Below are positions 6,450 through 10,321 of a stretch of 10,321 bases of DNA, in pieces (positions within the stretch are counted from its first letter, which is position 1; each line of letters starts with the position of its first letter). The position numbers and the translations under genes were made by a program. Below the pieces are notes generated by a model that was not told the origin of the DNA, did no database searches, and worked only from the letters and a program-made list of their open reading frames with translations. The DNA is from Acidobacteriota bacterium (lineage in GTDB: Bacteria; Acidobacteriota; Terriglobia; Bryobacterales; Bryobacteraceae): NCBI GenBank assembly GCA_021788955.1, contig JAJYKC010000030.1, positions 1 to 10,321 on the forward strand, in the 5' to 3' direction.

Positions 6450-7940
6450 TTGCTGGGCGCGGGGACCAAGAACGGGCAGGTGGCGATCGCCGGTGCGACG
6501 GGCTACATCGGAGGACGCCTCGCGCCGAGGCTGCTCGTGGCCGGCTATCACGTTAGTTGTCTGGTGCGTTCGCCGGGGAAACTGACGTCCCGGTCGTGGG
6601 CGCGGAACCGGCGCTTGGCGGTCCAGGCAACCAATCTTTCTGATCCGGAATCGATTGCCCGGGGACTCGAAGGCTGCGATGCGGCTTACTACCTCGTCCA
6701 CTCCATGAACTCCGCCGGGCGCGGCTATGCCGGCGCCGACCTCGCGCTGGCGCAGAATTTCGCCTCCGCCGCGGCGATGGCTTCACTCCCGCGGATCATT
6801 TATCTCGGGGGGCTCGGCGAGACCGGACCGGAGTTAAGCGAGCATCTAAGCTCGCGCCGCGAAGTAGAACACGCCCTCGCCTCCACCGGCGTGCCCGTCA
6901 CGGTCTTCCGCGCGGCGATGATCATCGGTTCCGGCTCGGCCGCCTTCGAGATTCTCCGGTATCTCGTTGAGCGGCTCCCCGTCATGATCACGCCGAAGTG
7001 GGTGTTCACGCCGTGCCAGCCCATCGCCGTGCGTAACGTCATCGGCTATCTCACCGGAGCGTTGGCCGAGCGCAGGACCTCCGGCCAGGTGTTCGACATC
7101 GGCGGCCCGGACGTCCTCTGCTACCGCGACCTGATGCAACTCATGGCGGAAGAACTGGGCTTGAGCCGGCGCCTGATTCTCCCGGTGCCGGTGCTCACGC
7201 CGCGCCTCAGTTCGTACTCGCGCCTCAGCTCGTACTGGATTCACATGGTGACGCCTCTGAACCATACCATTGCCAGGCCCCTTGCCGAAGGCCTCCGGAA
7301 TCCGGTGGTGTGCCGGGACGACCGCATTCGTGAGATCCTGCCGCAGCCGCTGCTCAGCGTCCGCGACGCCATCCGCGCCGCGTTGTGCAAAATCGCCGAG
7401 AACGATGTCGAAACCACATGGTCGATGGCCGGGCCCATTCCGGGCGATCCGGATTGGGCCGGCGGAACCGTGTTTCGCGACGTGCGCGAGGTCCTCATCA
7501 GCGCGCCCTCCCGCACCGTTTTCCGAGCCGTGTGCCGGGTTGGCGGCGGCAACGGCTGGTATGCAGCGGACTGGCTCTGGCGCATCCGCGGTTGGATGGA
7601 CCGCCTGGCCGGCGGGCCGGGCCTCCGGCGCGGCCGTCGGGACCCGGAGGCGGTCGGCTTTGGCGAAGCGCTCGACTTCTGGCGCGTCACCGGTTACGAA
7701 GCCGGCCGCCGTCTCTCGCTTCGGGCCGAAATGAAGCTCCCCGGCGAGGCGCTGCTTGAGTTCCGCATCGAGCCGTGGGACCGCGCTCACTGCACGCTCC
7801 GCCAGATCGCGCTCTTCAAGCCCCGCGGGCTCTTCGGCCTGCTCTACTGGTACGCCGTCGTCCCCTTCCACCACATTGTTTTTCGGGGGATGTTGCTCGG
7901 TATTGAACGGGAAGCCCTGCGCGTCGCCGCGGCTACCTGA
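6450..7940 (+). CDS. NAD(P)-binding protein with C-terminal DUF2867-type domain (YbjT-like)
   Basis: From TTG 6450 the product has 496 residues. The N-terminal half is an atypical SDR/NmrA-like Rossmann domain with GATGYIG at residues 15-21, VRSP after the second strand, and YYLVHSM at 80-86, a hallmark of YbjT-like proteins. IIYLGGLGE is also characteristic. Residues from about 320 to 490 match the DUF2867 domain (DPDWAGGTVFRDVREVLI, WRIRGWMDRLAGGPGLRRGR, then LFGLLYWYAVVPFHHIVFRG). This domain resembles START/SRPBCC-like folds and ends in a hydrophobic stretch near residues 465-480. The reaction is not known. A GTG at 6441 would add three residues but lacks a ribosome binding site. It follows the radical SAM gene by 35 bases and is probably co-transcribed. 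Confidence 0.9.
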   Translation: MLGAGTKNGQVAIAGATGYIGGRLAPRLLVAGYHVSCLVRSPGKLTSRSWARNRRLAVQATNLSDPESIARGLEGCDAAYYLVHSMNSAGRGYAGADLALAQNFASAAAMASLPRIIYLGGLGETGPELSEHLSSRREVEHALASTGVPVTVFRAAMIIGSGSAAFEILRYLVERLPVMITPKWVFTPCQPIAVRNVIGYLTGALAERRTSGQVFDIGGPDVLCYRDLMQLMAEELGLSRRLILPVPVLTPRLSSYSRLSSYWIHMVTPLNHTIARPLAEGLRNPVVCRDDRIREILPQPLLSVRDAIRAALCKIAENDVETTWSMAGPIPGDPDWAGGTVFRDVREVLISAPSRTVFRAVCRVGGGNGWYAADWLWRIRGWMDRLAGGPGLRRGRRDPEAVGFGEALDFWRVTGYEAGRRLSLRAEMKLPGEALLEFRIEPWDRAHCTLRQIALFKPRGLFGLLYWYAVVPFHHIVFRGMLLGIEREALRVAAAT

Positions 7941-8055
7941 CCCGGAGCCAAAAGGAAAGCGGTTCGGTCTTTAGCTGCTGCATAGTGCGAGAATGGTTCC
8001 GCGCGCTGCTGCGGACCCGGGGTGGCCCCGGCGGCGTCGCCGGAAGAAGGAGACT
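7941..8055 (+). other. Intergenic leader of the lipoprotein gene with a GC-rich hairpin
   Basis: This 115-base gap lies between two rightward genes and contains no credible coding sequence. A perfect 6-base inverted repeat, CCGGCG (8028-8033) and CGCCGG (8038-8043) with a 4-base loop, ends just before the AAGGAG ribosome binding site (8047-8052) of the lipoprotein gene. It has no T run, so it is not a standard terminator. No clear promoter was recognised; CATAGT (7981-7986) is a weak -10 candidate. Confidence 0.4.
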
Positions 8056-8781
8056 ATGAAGCGCACGCGTTTTGGCATTCTTATCGCATTGATTCCCGTT
8101 GCTTCGCTGTTGCTTCTCACAGCGTGCAGCAAGGCGCCGGCCCCCGAAGAAAAGAAGGAGGCCGCCAAACCAGCTCCGCCCCCGCCCTCGGTGCCGGATA
8201 TCAAAGTCAGTCCGGCCGTGAAGGCGAAGGCCGATGCTCCCAAGCCCGGTCCGAAGGCGACGAAACAAAAAGTGGCCGACACGTTTGGCAAGGGAAAGGC
8301 TTCCATTAGCGTCAAGGGCCATCCCGGTGGCGTGGCCCACTCGTTCTGGACCGAGGATATCGACGTGGACGGATCCGGCAACCCGGTGACGACCGACGTC
8401 GCCTGGGACAATCATCATAAAGTCCTTTATGTCAGCAAGGACCGTTCCTTCCAGTGCCGGAATGGGCAGTCGGCCGACGGCTCGACCCTGATGGCCGTCT
8501 ACGGCAAGGGCAATACGCTCAAGAAGCCCACCGGTTCAGGCTGGTGGGTCGCTGAACTCGACGCCGGAGAATGCTCGGTCGGCGAGGCCGGCATCTACGG
8601 CTGCAAGTTCGACTCCGACGGCAACAACACCGACTGCGGCTCGGCGACAATTCAGTCCGACCAGGACGACGTAGTCATCGTTCCCCTGCCGGCGCCGGGC
8701 GGATCGGGTTCGGGTTCGGGACCGGGTTCATCGGCTCCTCCGGCTCAACCGGCGAATCCGCCACCGGCCGGAAATCAGTAG
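8056..8781 (+). CDS. Predicted lipoprotein of unknown function with tether, four-cysteine domain and acidic loops
   Basis: The 241-residue product starts with a lipoprotein signal peptide: basic MKRTR, a hydrophobic core, and lipobox LTAC with lipidated Cys24 followed by Ser-Lys. Residues ~25-72 are rich in Ala, Pro, Lys and Glu, like a flexible tether. A compact domain (about 73-212) carries four cysteines (134, 173, 183, 194), which could form two disulfides. It also has two acidic loops, DIDVDG (101-106) and DSDGNNTD (186-193), resembling calcium-binding DxDxDG loops. The C terminus (216-241) is Gly/Ser then Pro/Ala rich. I do not recognise the family. I chose the ATG at 8056 because AAGGAG (8047-8052) precedes it and the signal peptide begins there. 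The open frame reaches back to 7993, but that extension is unlikely. It converges on the small secreted gene at 8832. Confidence 0.85.
   Translation: MKRTRFGILIALIPVASLLLLTACSKAPAPEEKKEAAKPAPPPPSVPDIKVSPAVKAKADAPKPGPKATKQKVADTFGKGKASISVKGHPGGVAHSFWTEDIDVDGSGNPVTTDVAWDNHHKVLYVSKDRSFQCRNGQSADGSTLMAVYGKGNTLKKPTGSGWWVAELDAGECSVGEAGIYGCKFDSDGNNTDCGSATIQSDQDDVVIVPLPAPGGSGSGSGPGSSAPPAQPANPPPAGNQ
8704..8727 (+). repeat. Short imperfect hexamer repeat (TCGGGT-type) in the lipoprotein gene
   Basis: Four tandem hexamers, two TCGGGT then TCGGGA and CCGGGT, encode the Gly-Ser run (SGSGSGPG) that begins the low-complexity C terminus. Such a tract could vary in copy number by slippage without changing the frame. 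Confidence 0.6.
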
Positions 8782-8783
8782 TC

Positions 8784-8820
8784 ATAAAATGGTGGCGCGT
8801 CGCGGGTACGGCGCGCCGCC
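8784..8820 (-). terminator. Rho-independent terminator for the leftward bglX / small secreted gene unit
   Basis: A 9-base-pair stem (8791-8799 with 8812-8820, one G-T pair, 12-base loop) is very GC-rich. On the minus strand it is followed by ATTTTAT (8790-8784). It lies 11 bases past the TGA of the gene ending at 8832, the right place and direction. On the plus strand it is followed by C-rich sequence, so it would terminate the lipoprotein mRNA poorly by the intrinsic route. Confidence 0.6.
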
Positions 8821-8857
8821 CCTATCCTGCGTCAACGGTCGCCGCTTCCAGGATAGG
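8821..8857. repeat. Perfect 9-base inverted repeat spanning the stop codon of the small secreted gene
   Basis: CCTATCCTG (8821-8829) and CAGGATAGG (8849-8857) are exact inverted copies separated by 19 bases. The loop contains the TGA stop (8834-8832) of the leftward gene. It directly abuts the terminator stem, so the leftward transcript would end in two tandem hairpins. Confidence 0.7.
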
Positions 8858-9119
8858 AGCCCGCGTCGGGATGCCGATGGCGCCACCGCCAATAGGCGCG
8901 CTGCTCCCGCCGGTTGCGTCGGTTCCACGCGCGGTACTCCCGGCGCTGTTCCCTCAAATATTCTCTCCAGGCGTGCCTTTCCCGTTCGTTCCACTCGTGC
9001 CAGTCGTGGCCGTCCCGGTCCCAGTACATCTCGTAATGGTGGTCGTCATGGCCGTAAATCACCGCCGGCGCGGCGGTCATCAGCAGAAATCCGATTGATA
9101 AGCCCAATATTTTTCGCAA
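8832..9119 (-). CDS. Small secreted Trp/Arg-rich protein of unknown function
   Basis: The 95-residue product starts at TTG 9119-9117 and has a clear signal peptide (MRKILGLSIGFLLMTAAPAV, cleavage probably near Tyr-Gly-His at 22-24). The mature part of about 72 residues has around seven Trp and many Arg, Glu, His and Tyr. It begins HDDHHYEMYWDRDGHDWHEW and then appears strongly helical and very basic. The motif REQRREYRAW recurs as REQRAYWRW, suggesting an internal repeat with aromatic residues at regular spacing. The start is convincing: AAAGGAG lies 8 bases upstream of the TTG. Only 22 bases separate it from the bglX-like stop, so the two are probably co-transcribed. I do not recognise a family and assign no function. 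The same region read on the other strand gives no credible protein. Confidence 0.75.
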   Translation of the reverse strand: MRKILGLSIGFLLMTAAPAVIYGHDDHHYEMYWDRDGHDWHEWNERERHAWREYLREQRREYRAWNRRNRREQRAYWRWRHRHPDAGSYPGSGDR

Positions 9120-9125
9120 AAGTTG

Positions 9126-9134
9126 ATCTCCTTT
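9126..9134 (-). promoter_or_regulatory. Strong ribosome binding site for the TTG-started small secreted gene
   Basis: On the minus strand the 22-base gap reads GCAAAGGAGATCAACTT before the TTG. The AAAGGAGAT core has near-perfect complementarity to the 16S rRNA 3' end, and AGGAG ends 8 bases before the start. It is one of the strongest ribosome binding sites in the window and decides the unusual start codon. Confidence 0.75.
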
Positions 9135-9141
9135 GCAAGCT

Positions 9142-10321
9142 CTATTCGCTCACGTCGAACGTTGTGTGCAGCGACGCGGTGGAATCCCCGCCCGCCCATA
9201 CGTCGAACTTCGAGGCGTCCTCCACCCACCCGTGCTTGGCCCAATTCCAGTATCTCCGCTCCGCGGAGCCGATTTGGAATTCGACCGTCCGTTTCTGCCC
9301 GGCGGCGAGAGGCACACGTTCGAAACCCTTCAGTTCGCGCACGGGGCGGGAGGCGCTGCCGGAGCGCTGATGGAGGTAAAGCTGCACCACCTCGTCGCCT
9401 GCGCGTTGCCCGGTATTTTCGACATCCACCGAGACGGTGATTTTACCACCCCGGGCCGTGGACGGCGCGCTCACGCGAAGGTTCGAGAACGCGAATTGCG
9501 TGTAGCTCAGCCCGTAGCCGAACGGGTAAAGCGGCGAAGAAGGCTCGTCCCAATAACGCGACGTGAATCCCGCCGAGGTGTCCGGCTGATGCGTCAGGTT
9601 GTGTGCGTAGTAAATCGGAATCTGGCCGGTGGACCGCGGGAAGGTGACCGGCAGTTTGCCGCCGGGATTCGCGTCGCCGAATAATAAATCGGCTATCGAG
9701 TTGCCGCCTTCGACGCCCGGATACCACGCTTCGAGAATTGCCGGCACGTGAGCCGCGGCGCCGGTCAGGTTTAGAGGGCGTCCGTTGATCAGCACAAGCA
9801 CCGTGGGCTTGCCGGCGGCAGCCACCGCCTCGAGCAGTTGCTCCTGCTCGCCGGGCAGGTCGATCGAGGACCGCGACGCGGCTTCCCCGCTCATCTGTTG
9901 CTTTTCCCCAAGTGCGAGCACAACCGCGTCTGAGTCGCGCGCCAGCTCCAACGCGCGGGAAAACTCGGCCTTCGCCCGCTCGGCGTCCCACTTCGGCTCG
10001 GGCTTAGCGCCCAGCAGCATGTCGAAGAAGGACGGATAACGGCGCGAAATCTGCACGCCCGGCGCCGCTTCGACTCGTGCATTCGAGCCCAGTTTCTCGC
10101 GGATGCCATCCACCACCGTGACCGCATGTTCGTGTGCGTTGGCGAGCGTCCAGGAACCCAGTAGATCGTCGGTGTTGCCCAGAGGTCCGATGACCGCCAC
10201 GCGTTGAATGCTTTTCGCTAGCGGCAGCACGTTGCCTTCATTGCGAAGCAGCACGGCCACGCGCGTGCCGGCTTCGCGGGCCGCCTCGCGGGTAGAGGCC
10301 ATGTCAAATACCGTCGCCACC
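9142..10321 (-). CDS. bglX: GH3 family beta-glucosidase, BglX-like, C-terminal 392 residues (5' end outside window)
   Basis: Glycoside hydrolase family 3 enzymes of the BglX type release glucose from beta-linked oligosaccharides, usually in the periplasm. The frame is open to the right edge and ends at TAG 9144-9142. The visible part begins near the end of the first barrel domain (REAAREAGTRVAVLLRNEG, VLPL). It continues into the alpha/beta sandwich domain with RVAVIGPLGNTDDLLGSW, GEKQQMSGEAASRSSIDLP, VLINGRPLNL, AWYPGVEGGNSIADLLFGD and NPGGKLPVTFPRSTGQIPIYY. The Glu of SGEAASR (codon 9885-9883) matches the expected acid/base residue. The C terminus (from YPFGYGLSYT) is a fibronectin-III-like domain. 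The catalytic nucleophile Asp and the signal peptide would lie outside the window. The small secreted gene follows 22 bases downstream. Confidence 0.95.
   Translation of the reverse strand, partial: VATVFDMASTREAAREAGTRVAVLLRNEGNVLPLAKSIQRVAVIGPLGNTDDLLGSWTLANAHEHAVTVVDGIREKLGSNARVEAAPGVQISRRYPSFFDMLLGAKPEPKWDAERAKAEFSRALELARDSDAVVLALGEKQQMSGEAASRSSIDLPGEQEQLLEAVAAAGKPTVLVLINGRPLNLTGAAAHVPAILEAWYPGVEGGNSIADLLFGDANPGGKLPVTFPRSTGQIPIYYAHNLTHQPDTSAGFTSRYWDEPSSPLYPFGYGLSYTQFAFSNLRVSAPSTARGGKITVSVDVENTGQRAGDEVVQLYLHQRSGSASRPVRELKGFERVPLAAGQKRTVEFQIGSAERRYWNWAKHGWVEDASKFDVWAGGDSTASLHTTFDVSE

Noticed and set aside
6846..7874. Minus-strand open frame of 342 codons
   Set aside because: Antisense to the NAD(P)-binding DUF2867 gene, whose motifs are clear on the plus strand; the minus frame is a Glu/Arg/His/Ala-rich shadow.
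7993..8055. Upstream ATG for the lipoprotein
   Set aside because: It would place 21 Arg/Pro-rich residues before a normal lipoprotein signal peptide and ignore the AAGGAG site in front of the ATG at 8056.
8571..9098. Plus-strand open frame of 175 codons across the convergent junction
   Set aside because: It runs out of frame through the lipoprotein end, through the terminator hairpins and antisense to the small secreted gene; no start signal or motif.

Overview
The window is GC-rich (roughly 60-65% by eye) and densely packed. It encodes ten genes on both strands, two of them cut by the window edges. Gaps between genes are very short, and several starts look like GTG or TTG. No RNA genes, insertion sequences, CRISPR arrays or prophage genes were seen. 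A soil- or sediment-type Acidobacteriota bacterium (Bryobacterales/Solibacter-like) is my best guess, from the gene mix: short F1 epsilon, SixA, class II photolyase, and a BglX-type glucosidase beside small Acidobacteriota-style secreted proteins. This is inference, not demonstrated.

Left part (1-2959): the 3' end of atpD is followed by a complete but short atpC, the end of an F1Fo ATP synthase operon. A SixA-type phosphohistidine phosphatase lies tail-to-tail with atpC, and their stop codons overlap. Divergent from sixA is a two-gene unit: a multi-membrane O-antigen ligase/polymerase-type protein overlapping an SDR oxidoreductase by 20 bases.

Middle part (2961-7940): a class II CPD photolyase and a TIGR01777-type NAD(P)-binding epimerase form a leftward operon with a GTGA stop/start overlap. 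Divergent from the photolyase, across only about 53 bases, a radical SAM protein with a SPASM/twitch-like cysteine set and an NAD(P)-binding DUF2867-type protein read rightward. A photolyase beside two uncharacterised NAD(P)-binding proteins resembles the light-induced gene sets known from LitR/CarH-controlled loci. No such regulator is visible here. This is the most interesting functional neighbourhood in the window.

Right part (7941-10321): a lipoprotein with an Ala/Pro/Lys-rich tether, a four-cysteine domain and two DxDG-type acidic loops reads rightward. It converges on a leftward pair: a BglX-like GH3 beta-glucosidase (5' end outside the window), then a 95-residue secreted Trp/Arg-rich protein whose TTG start has a strong ribosome binding site. 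Tandem hairpins followed by a T-rich run separate the convergent genes.
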